Origin: an uncultured Clostridia bacterium
Lineage (GTDB): Bacteria > Bacillota > Clostridia > Christensenellales > Borkfalkiaceae
Assembly (NCBI GenBank): GCA_934271735.1
Contig: CAKQSB010000010.1
Location: 1 to 64,000, forward strand
Length of the DNA stretch: 64,000 bases
Direction of reading: 5' to 3'
Position numbers and translations under genes: made by a program. Below are positions 42,387 to 50,633 of this stretch, piece by piece (the stretch's first letter is position 1; each line of letters starts with the position of its first letter). The notes beneath the pieces are model-generated. The model was not told where the DNA came from. It saw nothing but the letters and a program-made list of their open reading frames with translations, and did no database searches.

Positions 42387-43574
42387 TTATTTTTTTAATT
42401 CTTCGAGATAAACAGGCTCGCCGTTTTTAATGCCGACGATATGCGTATCGGAAACGGTAATCGGGTAGTTATCGTTAAACGGCTTTCCGAATTTCGGCGT
42501 TTTTTTCGAAATATCTATCGAATAACAACCGCTCCCCGTAGTTTCGCTTCCGTTTTTGCAGATAACGATATCTTTATTTCCGTACGGGATATAAGGTCTG
42601 CAAACTTTTCCGATATTTACTTTCGCCCCGATTAGCGGACCTATCGCCATGCAAACGAAATATCTGTCGTATATATCCTTGTAAATAAGGTACGATATGT
42701 TCTCGCAGGCGGAATACCCGACCTCTTTCACGCCTTTGAAAATCATTTGCGAATCGTCGAGAGTACCTCTGTCGGTCGATCTTGTATAATATAAAGCACC
42801 GCCGAGAACATAATACACGTTAAGCGCGGACGAATCGTGGTAAATCGCAATCGACCCGTAATTAAGGCTTGTATCTATGGATAGTATCATTCTGCCGTCC
42901 CAATCAACCTCGTAAATCACGCTATGTCCCGAATAGAACATACCCGCAACGTAATACGTCGCTTTATCGACGCAAAAGGACGCGCACGCGATTTTCAGAC
43001 CGCTTAAAGAATAAACTGTCTCCGTTTTTTTTGCGTCATGACGAAAAATGGTTATTTTGTCATCCACGGTCACGGCGTAGCTGTCCTTTCCGAGATAAAC
43101 AATCGCAGACGGGCCTGTGATTTTTTTTATTTTTCCGCTCACCGTCACTTCAACCTCGGAATCGGGAAGCGCGTTATCCGCGATAAAATACAAAACGTTT
43201 TCGCCCTCTTTGCTTCTCGCGCCGAAAACGCAGGTATTTTTTGCCGTTTTGTCCGCTTTGCCTATAAGCTTTCCGTTAAGATACACCGAAATAATGCAAT
43301 AATTCCCGCAAGTTACGGTGATTGCGGCTTCTATCATTTCGCCCGCGGCATTAAATTTTACGGCTTTTTCGATAGCCTCTCCTTTAAGTCCTTTCACAGT
43401 CTCTTTTTCGGTTATCGAACAAACTTCGTCGATCGCCTCGGGTTTATTTCCGAGCGCGATTTTTTTTTCGTTTTCGGTTGCTTTGTCGTAAGCGATTCTT
43501 CCGTAACTAAGCCCGACGCGGTTTCCGTCGTTCCCCGGATACACCGCGTTTATTTCCGTTTTTAAAATTTTCAT
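42387..43574 (-). CDS. Beta-rich virion-associated protein, unknown
   Basis: A 395-residue protein without a signal peptide. The first 150 residues look like a beta-sandwich (GNYCIISVYLNGKLIG; TVSGKIKK). The rest has repeated Tyr-rich strands of the beta-propeller kind (ALNVYYVLGGALYYTRSTDRGT; ISYLIYKDIYDRYFVCMA). It overlaps the preceding gene by 4 bases (ATGA), so it is translationally coupled to a head-stabilising-like protein. A neck, plug or tailspike-like role is possible. Confidence 0.55.
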   Translation of the reverse strand: MKILKTEINAVYPGNDGNRVGLSYGRIAYDKATENEKKIALGNKPEAIDEVCSITEKETVKGLKGEAIEKAVKFNAAGEMIEAAITVTCGNYCIISVYLNGKLIGKADKTAKNTCVFGARSKEGENVLYFIADNALPDSEVEVTVSGKIKKITGPSAIVYLGKDSYAVTVDDKITIFRHDAKKTETVYSLSGLKIACASFCVDKATYYVAGMFYSGHSVIYEVDWDGRMILSIDTSLNYGSIAIYHDSSALNVYYVLGGALYYTRSTDRGTLDDSQMIFKGVKEVGYSACENISYLIYKDIYDRYFVCMAIGPLIGAKVNIGKVCRPYIPYGNKDIVICKNGSETTGSGCYSIDISKKTPKFGKPFNDNYPITVSDTHIVGIKNGEPVYLEELKK

Positions 43575-44983
43575 GCGTAGTACTCCAAAGTAAGTTTCGG
43601 CGAAGAAATAAGCGTATCTTCGGCGGTCGCTTCGAACCTCAGCCTGAATTTGAAGCCTTTGATGTTGGGCTTTAAAACTATCGGTCCTTTGTTCCCTTTA
43701 ACGCTGTAAGTATAACTCACCCCGTCCGCCGTAACTATCGCTTTAGCCGCCGCCTTACTGTAAAACGTTAATTTTTTTAAGGTTTTCACCGTCGGGATTC
43801 CGAAATCGCTGTCGCCGTTTTCCCAGACCATCTGCATCGCCCCGAGCAAAACCTTGTGTTTGTCGGGCGTTAAAACGCACAATCCGTGCATAGCCTGATC
43901 GAGACCGTAAAGGTTATAATATCCGTCCACGTCCACGACTGCCATATCCGAAAGCCACGCTCCCCTTATAATTGCCGCGTCGAGCGTTTTCGGGTTAAGC
44001 CTTAAAAGCTCGAGACGGTATTGATCGTCGAACATCGCGTGGATTCTGATATACGCGTACCCGTTGAAATAAACGCCCTTATAATATTGATATTCGAGAT
44101 CCAGCCTTTTGACGAAAGCGTCGGAAATCCTCTGCGTACTGAGTCCGTCGAAACGATACATTCCGTCCGTAGCCGTGAAAAGCATACAGTCGCCGCAAAC
44201 GATTATAGAATCGGCGAAAATTCTTCCCGAACAAAGGAAAAGATTCGTCGCGGAAAACTGCCGCTGATCGGTGTAAGCCGAAATTCTCGTTATTCCGAAA
44301 CTTCTGAAAACGTAAAGATAATCGCCGAAACTCACGACTTTTATAAGGTCGCCCCGAAAATCGTTCATATCGATAAATCCCGCTTCACTTAAAGAAACGT
44401 TCCAGTTCGCGGGGTCGAAATCGTCGGAAAACCAGAGCGAATTGTCGTCGCCGCCCGTCGTTACGAAAAGTCTTTCGTAATGCAGACACATAGACGTAAT
44501 TTCGGGCGCTTCCGGCACGAGCGTCATATTCGTTCCGTCGTAAATGTATATTCCCCCGCCGGGCTTGGAGAATATCATAACGTTTTTCCCGTTATAGTTA
44601 TACATAAGCCCCACGGGCGGAGAGCTGAACGTTGCCGCGGTGATTTTCGTGAACGTTCCGCCGCCGAGCGCGCATTCGTAAAGATATCCGTCGCCCGCGC
44701 AGAAAATCAGCCTGTTATCCGCCGATCCGTCCTCTTTTTTACCTTTGAAAAGGTAAAGTCTGCGGAAAATAAACCCTTCGGGAATTACATATCCTTTCAG
44801 CATTTCGACCCCTTCTCCCGGAACGAGCGTGCCGTCGGACGCGACGAAATTCTGCATAGACTGCGCGTAAGCGTAACCTCCCGCGTCGGGCGAAATCGTA
44901 TCGTTAAAACCCTTTATCGGATTGAACGAAACCGTAATTTCCCGGGGCGAAGCTATCTGTGTTTTTCTTCTCGTCATTTCCAC
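43571..44983 (-). CDS. Head-completion/stabilisation beta-propeller-like protein
   Basis: A 470-residue protein with evenly spaced strand repeats (NRLIFCAGDGYLYECAL; NVMIFSKPGGGIYIYDG; RLFVTTGGDDNSLWFSDD; DYLYVFRSFGITRIS; DCMLFTATDGMYRFDG). This is the pattern of packaged-DNA stabilisation proteins (P22 gp10-like) next to connector genes in podovirus head modules. It overlaps the connector gene by 10 bases. There is no signal peptide. Assignment rests on pattern and gene order. Confidence 0.65.
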   Translation of the reverse strand: MEMTRRKTQIASPREITVSFNPIKGFNDTISPDAGGYAYAQSMQNFVASDGTLVPGEGVEMLKGYVIPEGFIFRRLYLFKGKKEDGSADNRLIFCAGDGYLYECALGGGTFTKITAATFSSPPVGLMYNYNGKNVMIFSKPGGGIYIYDGTNMTLVPEAPEITSMCLHYERLFVTTGGDDNSLWFSDDFDPANWNVSLSEAGFIDMNDFRGDLIKVVSFGDYLYVFRSFGITRISAYTDQRQFSATNLFLCSGRIFADSIIVCGDCMLFTATDGMYRFDGLSTQRISDAFVKRLDLEYQYYKGVYFNGYAYIRIHAMFDDQYRLELLRLNPKTLDAAIIRGAWLSDMAVVDVDGYYNLYGLDQAMHGLCVLTPDKHKVLLGAMQMVWENGDSDFGIPTVKTLKKLTFYSKAAAKAIVTADGVSYTYSVKGNKGPIVLKPNIKGFKFRLRFEATAEDTLISSPKLTLEYYA

Positions 44984-45540
44984 ACCTTACCCACGGTGAT
45001 TTTCCCCGTCCTCTTTCTCGGGAGAGAAACCGCCGTCAACGCATTTTTAAATCTGCTTTCCCAGTTCGCCGCTTCCGAAAATCTACCCGTTATAAGGCAA
45101 TATTCCGCGGCGATTCCGTAGCAGAACACAGTTTTGCCGTAAGGCGTTTTTTCGTAATCGAACAAATCGCTTTCCGTCTTTTCCTCGGGTACGTATTCGT
45201 AAATCACGTTCACTTTCCCCGCCTTTTTATCGGTCGAGATATAATCCGTTCCGAGCGCGAACCCGATGTTTTCCCCGCCCGCGGTAACGTTCCTTATTTT
45301 AAGCGGGGTTTTCGCAAACGCCGAAAACAAAATTTTTCCCGCGTCAAAACCTTCCTCTTTTACGAGCGGATAATATTCCGTCGCTATTTCGAAAAGAGTG
45401 TCGTTGAAACATTTTAAAAGCGTGTTCTTTTTCTTTTCGTTTTCATCGGACAAAGCCGTCGTTTCATCGGCAAGCGCCGATATCAGAGCCGTTTCGTCCA
45501 GAACCAGAGCCGCGCCGACAATAACTTCTTTTACCGTCAT
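44974..45540 (-). CDS. Putative head-tail connector protein
   Basis: A 188-residue helical protein (VGAALVLDETALISAL; KCFNDTLFEIATEYYPL; EYCLITGRFSEAANWESRF) placed between the capsid gene and the stabilisation-like gene. Size, helical content and position fit a gp4-like head-completion adaptor that binds under the portal. No diagnostic motif is visible. Confidence 0.55.
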   Translation of the reverse strand: MTVKEVIVGAALVLDETALISALADETTALSDENEKKKNTLLKCFNDTLFEIATEYYPLVKEEGFDAGKILFSAFAKTPLKIRNVTAGGENIGFALGTDYISTDKKAGKVNVIYEYVPEEKTESDLFDYEKTPYGKTVFCYGIAAEYCLITGRFSEAANWESRFKNALTAVSLPRKRTGKITVGKVWK

Positions 45541-45613
45541 TTATCGTCCTCCTTACTTTTTTAAAATACGTTACCCGCCCGCTTATCTCGGACGGATAAC
45601 GTTGTATTTTTGA

Positions 45614-45651
45614 TAAAAATCACCCGTTAATCGACTTATACGGCGACTTTT
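45614..45651 (+). repeat. Dispersed hairpin, copy 7, inside the capsid cassette
   Basis: AAAAATCACCCG, loop TTAATCGACTTATA and CGGCGACTTTT, with an imperfect stem. It lies in the only sizeable gap of the cassette (45541-45684), between capsid and connector genes, and may attenuate the leftward transcript. Confidence 0.75.
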
Positions 45652-45684
45652 ACCGTTTGATTACCGCAAGGCGGCGCAGTGAGC

Positions 45685-46854
45685 TTACGCCTCGGTGATA
45701 CCCGAAAGCATCGCCTGTCCGCACGGGCGGGAACAGATAAGTTCGGCGTATTTAACGAGCGTGGCGGTATAAGTAGCTTTGCCCGCAACCTGTTTGATGA
45801 CCTTGCCGTCGTCGCCTTCGAGCCACTGCCAGTCGCAAAGCTGATGAAGAGCGAAATCGTCGGTGTTGAGAAGGTACATAGTGCCGCTCGGGCAGAATCT
45901 GTCCGAAACGATGGGGATTCCGTTATAGGTAAGAGCCTTAAATCCGCCTTTAAGTTCTTCCACGTCGAGATTTCTCTTATAGGTGGAAAGGTGTTTCATA
46001 AACGCTCTTTTTACGCCCGAGGAACAAATGATAAAGTTTATTTTACTGCCCGCGTTTTCGTCTACGTAATCGATAGCTTTCTGAATGGCGGTTTCCGAGA
46101 TATCGCCGACGCTCGCCGCCATATAAGGAACAAGCCAGGAGTTTTTACTTCTGTCAAGCCCGTAAATCAAACCCGTGGAAGCGAAAATCGCCTTAAGTCC
46201 GGTGATTTCCTGATTGTACGATCCCTGTACGGTGACTAAAGAGTTTGCGGGTAGATTCGCGGAAACTATTTCCGCGCCGTCGACGGTAATGATTTTATTT
46301 GTCTTGTCGACGTCTTTAACTCTTCTCGCTCCCAAAGTAAGCTTTGTTCCGGTCGAGCCGTAGAAATCGACAACCATACCGACGACTACCGATTTTACGT
46401 CGTCGCAGGTGACTTTGTTTCCGTCCACCGAAGCGACTTTAGCAATAACGCCCGTACCGTCGCCGAAAAGCATTCTGCCCATATTGAGCGCGGAAGACTT
46501 GACAAGTCCTTCCATTTCGGCGTTCAGAAGGTTTACGAACGCGCCCGCGTCGGATGCGGAAGCTCTTATAGCCTTGTCGGATATTTCGATAGTTCCGTAA
46601 AGGTTTTTAAGCGTGCAGACGAGCTGCTCGTAATTGTTTCCCGCGGAAACGGGCAAATCCCCGTCTTCCGTACCCGCGCCGATACCGCCGTTTACGCCAT
46701 ACTGCGCAAGTTTTCTTACTTCTTTACCCCAAACGTCGGAAGTAGTCTGCTTGATTTTCGCAAGGAAAGGGTTAATTTCCGTATTGAGCTGTTCGGCTAC
46801 TACGTCGAGATAGAGTGTTTTAAGCGCTTTGTCCGCGCTGCTGAGTGTTACCAT
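45685..46854 (-). CDS. Major capsid protein, HK97-fold type
   Basis: A 389-residue coat protein. The pattern is that of P22/N4-gp56-like major capsid proteins: an N-terminal helix with EINPFLAKIKQTTSDVWGKEVRKLAQYG, the GNNYEQLVCTLKNLYGTIEIS strand, SSALNMGRMLFGDGTG, and the A-domain phrases INFIICSSGVKRAFMKHL and GTMYLLNTDDFALHQLCDWQW. A beta insert of about 90 residues (KVTCDDVKSVVVGMVVDFYG...SLVTVQGSYNQE) resembles an I-domain. No encapsulin-type features or cargo gene are seen. It should assemble an icosahedral shell with the scaffold encoded next to it. Confidence 0.85.
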   Translation of the reverse strand: MVTLSSADKALKTLYLDVVAEQLNTEINPFLAKIKQTTSDVWGKEVRKLAQYGVNGGIGAGTEDGDLPVSAGNNYEQLVCTLKNLYGTIEISDKAIRASASDAGAFVNLLNAEMEGLVKSSALNMGRMLFGDGTGVIAKVASVDGNKVTCDDVKSVVVGMVVDFYGSTGTKLTLGARRVKDVDKTNKIITVDGAEIVSANLPANSLVTVQGSYNQEITGLKAIFASTGLIYGLDRSKNSWLVPYMAASVGDISETAIQKAIDYVDENAGSKINFIICSSGVKRAFMKHLSTYKRNLDVEELKGGFKALTYNGIPIVSDRFCPSGTMYLLNTDDFALHQLCDWQWLEGDDGKVIKQVAGKATYTATLVKYAELICSRPCGQAMLSGITEA

Positions 46855-46895
46855 AAAATATATCCTCCGATTTTTTGTTTTATATTATATTATCG

Positions 46896-47642
46896 TTATT
46901 TATCGAGGTCGGTTTTTATCATTTTTCCCGCTTCTTCGAACGACCTCGGTCTCCTCGGCGGAGCGGTAACCGCCGTTCCGAGCGCAGGCGAAAAGCTCGG
47001 CCTGCTTTTCAGAACGCTTAAAAGATACGCCTGAACGATTTCCTCGGCTTCGTCCGCGGGTTTGTTTTCTCCCGCTCCCGCAAATCGACTGTCCTCCGCG
47101 GGTTTGTTTTCTCCCGCGATTTTTTCGTTTGCCGTCTTTTCACCGGCGGGGTTGTCTTCTCCCGCGGATTGTACGTTTTCGGGCATTTCTTTGTTTTCAA
47201 GCCTTTCGCCTGTCGATTTTTCGTCGGTTTTCAAAGCCCCGGCGTTTTCCCCTTCCGCCCGGGGCTTTGCTTCAACCGATTTTCCGTTGTTTTTTACGGA
47301 CAATCCGTCGTTGTCCGCATTTTCTTTACTTTCGGAAATTCCGACCGTCGTCGGTTTTCCCTCCCCGAAATGCTCTTCGCTTGCGGAAGAAGCGCCGCGC
47401 CGCGTTATTTCTTCCTTTTGTCTGAGCATTTCCCCTTCGAGTTCCCTGAGCCTTCTACTGCGTCTGGTAAATTCGGACTCAAGGTTCTCGTACGCCTTAA
47501 GAAGCGAGTTTACGTCCTTAAATTTTCCCAACGAGACTTCCGTTGCCGCCGCGCCGTTATTCATACTTATATCCGCCTCCGCGGTATGCGCCGCAACTTC
47601 CGTTTGTTCATTTTCAGTTTGTTTAATATCCGTTCGCTCCAT
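46896..47642 (-). CDS. Capsid scaffolding protein (acidic)
   Basis: A 248-residue, very acidic, low-complexity protein: an N-terminal helical part (FKDVNSLLKAYENLESEFTRRSRRLRELE), then Glu/Lys/Asn-rich repeats with the phrase A-G-E-N-K-P-A repeated several times, and a short ordered C-terminal end (AYLLSVLKSRPSFSPALG). It lies between portal and capsid genes, the usual place of the scaffold that guides shell assembly. Confidence 0.75.
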   Translation of the reverse strand: MERTDIKQTENEQTEVAAHTAEADISMNNGAAATEVSLGKFKDVNSLLKAYENLESEFTRRSRRLRELEGEMLRQKEEITRRGASSASEEHFGEGKPTTVGISESKENADNDGLSVKNNGKSVEAKPRAEGENAGALKTDEKSTGERLENKEMPENVQSAGEDNPAGEKTANEKIAGENKPAEDSRFAGAGENKPADEAEEIVQAYLLSVLKSRPSFSPALGTAVTAPPRRPRSFEEAGKMIKTDLDK

Positions 47643-47657
47643 ATTCCCGTTTCTCCT

Positions 47658-49526
47658 TTAATTATTTGTTTCCGCCCATGCGGTTTCTTCCGCCTTGAGG
47701 GCAAGCTTGTGCAATCTTAAATGTTCGAGCGCGTTTTTCTTTCTGCGCTCGTCTTTTCTCATTGCCTCGCTTTCCGAGGAAAGTAAAAATCTCGTATGCT
47801 CGGCAATGTGCAGTTTGTGATCGTCGTAATCGTCCACGTCCACGCTTTCTTTAAACCCCGAAATATTCTCTTCCGCGGCTTTGTTGAGGTGCAACCCCTC
47901 GATATCGAGAGTGTTGTCTATCGAGCCGAATCCGAGAATTTCAAGCACTTTCGCTTTCGTCCTTTCGGAAATTTTTCCGCTTTCGTCCGACAAAAGCCCG
48001 GTGTTTAAAAGTTCGTAAACCGCGCTCTTTTTCTGCGCCGGGGTAAACGCGAGTTCGCTTTCGGTATCGAACACGACGTCGTCCGAACCGAGGTCGGAAG
48101 CATTGAAATAGTAAATTTCCACTTTTCCGTGTTCTCCCGCAGTCCTCAGCAGCCTCGTGGAAGAAGCGAATTGCTTGAAAAGCCTTATTATTTGCTTTGC
48201 AAATTCCTTAACCGCCTCGCGCACGTTTTCCGTTACGGAATTAAGCCTTGCGTCTTCCTGATCGATAAGAAGCTGCAACGCAACGCCCGAAGTACCCGCC
48301 GCAACGTCCGTCGAACGCGAAAATTCGCTTACGCCGCTTAAAAGAATGAACTCGTTCAGAAGCCTTTCCTCTTCGCGGCTTAAGTCGGACGGTATCGCGC
48401 CCATACCCATAAGCGAAGGCGGCGTAGAACCCTGCCTGTACACAATGATTTTTCCGGGCGAAAGTCCTTCTTCGGCAAGCTCGTCGGTATCGACCGAACC
48501 GTCCTCGACGGCGACTACACCCATCGTAAGCCTGTTTAAAAATTCCTGTTTGCGGTTTTTTACGGCATTGTATGCTTTCTGAACGGGGATAAGCCTGTCA
48601 ACCATAGACGTGCCGAAAAAGCATCCCGCTTTGTCTATGGAATTTTGCTTTACGAAAGGAAATGTTCTTCTTCCCTCCACGCCGTTCACATACGGCAGTT
48701 CTCCCACGTACAGAATGGATTTTTCGCACGCGACGATAAGTCTTCCGTTCGGGAAATCTTTGCTCGGTCGTTCGTATTTTTCAAGTACCAACACGCTGTC
48801 GTGAACGACGGTTTTTTGCGCCACGCCGACAAGCGAACCGTAAGCGTCCACGTCTCCGCCGTCGACGGTAACGCCGTAAAGCCTTTCCACGTCCGCCGCT
48901 TTCACCGCTCTCGCCCTTATAATGCTTTCGCAGTCCTCGATTGTTTCGAAGCAAAGCGAATCGGGATAAATTTCGAACGGCGAAACCGATTCCACGGCGA
49001 TATCACCCTCGTAAACGTCCTTTCCGTTTGCCTTTCCGAGTAGCTTCCCCGCGTCGGGATTCCAACCTATAAAATAAAAACCCGTTCCGCACGACTCGCT
49101 CCATCCGGTGGTTTTTGCAATCGCGTCGCCGAGATTGAGCCTGTTATACGCGGAATTTAAAAGTTCGGTGGCAAGTTTTGCGTTTTTAACGTCGCTTTCT
49201 TCCGCTCCAGCGGCGCGAACGCTTAAAACGGGTTTAACCCTCGTGAGCCTCGCCACTCTCGAATCGATTATCGGGGCAATATGATTAAAAACGCTCCTGT
49301 TCTGCCAGTAAAAACTCTTTTCTTCCTCTTCCACTTCTCCGCGCGGCGTAATTTCGCAGTACTGATTTCCGTGCAGATATTCGAGGTCGAGTTGCCATTG
49401 CCGCTCGAGCGTTCTTCTTTCTTCCTGCCTTTTGCGGAAGTCGGCGAAGATATCGGCGAGAAGTTCTTCGTAAAACTTGTCCTTTTCGCTTTTCGCCGTC
49501 TTTTTGATTTTTTCGGCTGTTTTCAT
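47658..49526 (-). CDS. Portal protein, P22-like
   Basis: A 622-residue portal that would form the DNA-conducting ring at one capsid vertex. The N-terminal half has FRKRQEERRTLERQWQLDLEYLHGNQY, VFNHIAPIIDSRVARLTRVKPVLSV and GTGFYFIGWNPDAG...VSPFEIYPD. The wing/stem region has VDRLIPVQKAYNAVKNRKQEFLNR and SGVALQLLIDQEDARL. A His-rich C-terminal segment (HKLHIAEHTRFLL...ALEHLRLHKLAL) is known in portals of Firmicutes phages. A portal normally implies DNA packaging, yet no large terminase gene is in the cassette. Confidence 0.88.
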   Translation of the reverse strand: MKTAEKIKKTAKSEKDKFYEELLADIFADFRKRQEERRTLERQWQLDLEYLHGNQYCEITPRGEVEEEEKSFYWQNRSVFNHIAPIIDSRVARLTRVKPVLSVRAAGAEESDVKNAKLATELLNSAYNRLNLGDAIAKTTGWSESCGTGFYFIGWNPDAGKLLGKANGKDVYEGDIAVESVSPFEIYPDSLCFETIEDCESIIRARAVKAADVERLYGVTVDGGDVDAYGSLVGVAQKTVVHDSVLVLEKYERPSKDFPNGRLIVACEKSILYVGELPYVNGVEGRRTFPFVKQNSIDKAGCFFGTSMVDRLIPVQKAYNAVKNRKQEFLNRLTMGVVAVEDGSVDTDELAEEGLSPGKIIVYRQGSTPPSLMGMGAIPSDLSREEERLLNEFILLSGVSEFSRSTDVAAGTSGVALQLLIDQEDARLNSVTENVREAVKEFAKQIIRLFKQFASSTRLLRTAGEHGKVEIYYFNASDLGSDDVVFDTESELAFTPAQKKSAVYELLNTGLLSDESGKISERTKAKVLEILGFGSIDNTLDIEGLHLNKAAEENISGFKESVDVDDYDDHKLHIAEHTRFLLSSESEAMRKDERRKKNALEHLRLHKLALKAEETAWAETNN

Positions 49527-49705
49527 CTGCGTTCTCTCCCGCTTACGAGTTTTGCTTTTGAAAGCTCACGGCAAAGAGCTTCGTAGCAAACGGGACAAAG
49601 CCTTAAATCCGCCGAAACGCCGTTAAAAGAAATTTCTTTTTCGGCGAGACGGTCGCATCCGTCCGCGTCGCATTTGATTGCGTAATTGCATTTGGTAATT
49701 TTCAT
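49523..49705 (-). CDS. Small Cys-rich (zinc-finger-like) protein of the capsid cassette
   Basis: A 60-residue protein with paired cysteines (KCDADGCDRLAEKEI...LRLCPVCYEALC), which could bind one zinc ion. It overlaps the neighbouring genes by 4 bases on each side. Function unknown; small zinc proteins are common between terminase and portal genes. Confidence 0.65.
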   Translation of the reverse strand: MKITKCNYAIKCDADGCDRLAEKEISFNGVSADLRLCPVCYEALCRELSKAKLVSGRERR

Positions 49706-49983
49706 TTTTTATTGTTTTCCTCCAACAATTTTAATAGTCTGTTTTTTTCTTTTTCGAGTTCAACGTCGGAAACGTCTGAAATGTCCTCCTCGCCGACGCC
49801 CATATCGAAAAGGAGCTTAGCCGCGGAAATATCGGGCGGAACGGATTTTGTCGTAACCTTACGTTTCGTAAGCCTGAGCTCCTCCTCGGATTCGGAAAAT
49901 TCTTCTATCGTTTCCTGCGTATCGTAGCCTATAGCGCGTTTAACCAACGCTTTTTCTATTTTCCGTCTTGTCTTCTCGTCCAT
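49702..49983 (-). CDS. Small-terminase-like protein, first gene of the capsid cassette
   Basis: A 93-residue, charged helical protein. The phrase EKALVKRAIGYDTQETIEEF...TKRKVTTKSVPPDISAAKLLFDM follows the C-terminal half of small terminase subunits of Firmicutes phages, where a KAxGY...VPPDxxAxxFxL pattern is common. The DNA-binding N-terminal half of such proteins is absent. It is the promoter-proximal gene, and where a large terminase would be expected there is none. Confidence in the family is moderate. Confidence 0.55.
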   Translation of the reverse strand: MDEKTRRKIEKALVKRAIGYDTQETIEEFSESEEELRLTKRKVTTKSVPPDISAAKLLFDMGVGEEDISDVSDVELEKEKNRLLKLLEENNKK

Positions 49984-50062
49984 ATTTTTTGAATAAAGAT
50001 ATACGTTTAAATTTCTCTATCCGATTTTTCGATCACCCCCCGAAACAATTTATTTTGGCGTC

Positions 50063-50090
50063 AGTATAATCGGGTTTTTGAAATAATCAA
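50063..50090 (-). promoter_or_regulatory. Promoter of the capsid cassette
   Basis: TTGATT (50090-50085), a 16-base spacer and TATACT (50068-50063), about 75 bases before the first gene. It looks like an ordinary sigma-A promoter, so the cassette may be expressed without phage factors. Confidence 0.65.
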
Positions 50091-50153
50091 GACGTTTGGG
50101 AACATTTTTTTTAAAAAATTATTTTGTTTTTTCCCTGAAAGGCGGGCAAACAG

Positions 50154-50188
50154 TTGCAATAATAAAAAAAATATGTTATCATAACATA
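50154..50188 (+). promoter_or_regulatory. tRNA-Glu promoter with operator-like palindrome
   Basis: TTGCAA (50154-50159), a 17-base spacer and TATCAT (50177-50182). The -10 box is centred in a perfect 17-base inverted repeat (TATGTTAT-C-ATAACATA, 50172-50188). Confidence 0.65.
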
Positions 50189-50226
50189 GCTGACTTTGAA
50201 ATAAGATAGTTTAAAAAGATCAGACG

Positions 50227-50300
50227 GCCTCATGGTCAAGCGGTTAAGACGCTGCCCTCTCACGGCAGAATCTGCGGTTCGATTCCGCATGGGGCTACCA
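50227..50300 (+). tRNA. tRNA-Glu (CTC)
   Basis: Acceptor GCCTCAT / ATGGGGC, anticodon loop CTCTCAC (anticodon CTC), T-loop GGTTCGATTCC and an encoded CCA end. It is read away from the capsid cassette. Confidence 0.95.
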
Positions 50301-50307
50301 TATAAAA

Positions 50308-50340
50308 ATACAGCACCGATTTATCGGTGCTGTATTTTTA
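50308..50340 (+). terminator. Terminator of tRNA-Glu
   Basis: AATACAGCACCGAT, TT, ATCGGTGCTGTATT, then TTTA. Confidence 0.92.
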
Positions 50341-50367
50341 TATTAAAGTTCCTGAGCGGAATCTACG

Positions 50368-50507
50368 CGGCAAACTTCGTTTGCCGTCGTTCGCATTCGC
50401 GTAAGCGAATCTTGCCGAGGGTCTCCCATTTATGGGAAACGGCAAATTCCGCATTTTACCTAAAATCGTGAAGTTGCCGTAGGACTCCCGCTTGCGGGAA
50501 ACGGCAA
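50368..50507. repeat. Cluster of REP-like hairpins
   Basis: Four palindromes in 140 bases: 50368-50386 (CGGCAAAC / GTTTGCCG), 50395-50410 (ATTCGC / GCGAAT), and two 34-base copies 62 bases apart, 50412-50445 and 50474-50507. Each of these copies has an outer TTGCCG / CGGCAA stem and an inner CCCNN / NNGGG stem whose bases differ but still pair. It fills most of the gap between tRNA-Glu and the GH20 gene; no coding frame is supported. Confidence 0.75.
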
Positions 50508-50551
50508 TTTGACGGAAGAGGACTACTCCGACTTCAATCAAAAACAAAAAA

Positions 50552-50597
50552 AGTTGCATTTCTGCCTTTTCGGACAGATTTGCAACCTTTCTTTAAT
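50552..50597 (-). terminator. Terminator of the GH20 gene
   Basis: GTTGCA...TGCAAC with inner CTG / CAG pairs; on the minus strand it is followed by CTTTTTTTG. Confidence 0.75.
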
Positions 50598-50633
50598 TTT
50601 TTAAGACCTGAATTATATAACAATTATTATAAC

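Noticed and set aside
45685..46854. Capsid gene as an encapsulin
   Set aside because: Portal, scaffold and connector genes surround it and no cargo enzyme with a targeting tail is near, so a viral coat protein is the better reading.
50227..50300. tRNA-Glu as the attachment site of the capsid cassette
   Set aside because: The cassette lies on the 5' side of the tRNA, whereas integrases normally use the 3' end. No repeat of the tRNA end was found at the other edge near 41,300, and there is no integrase.
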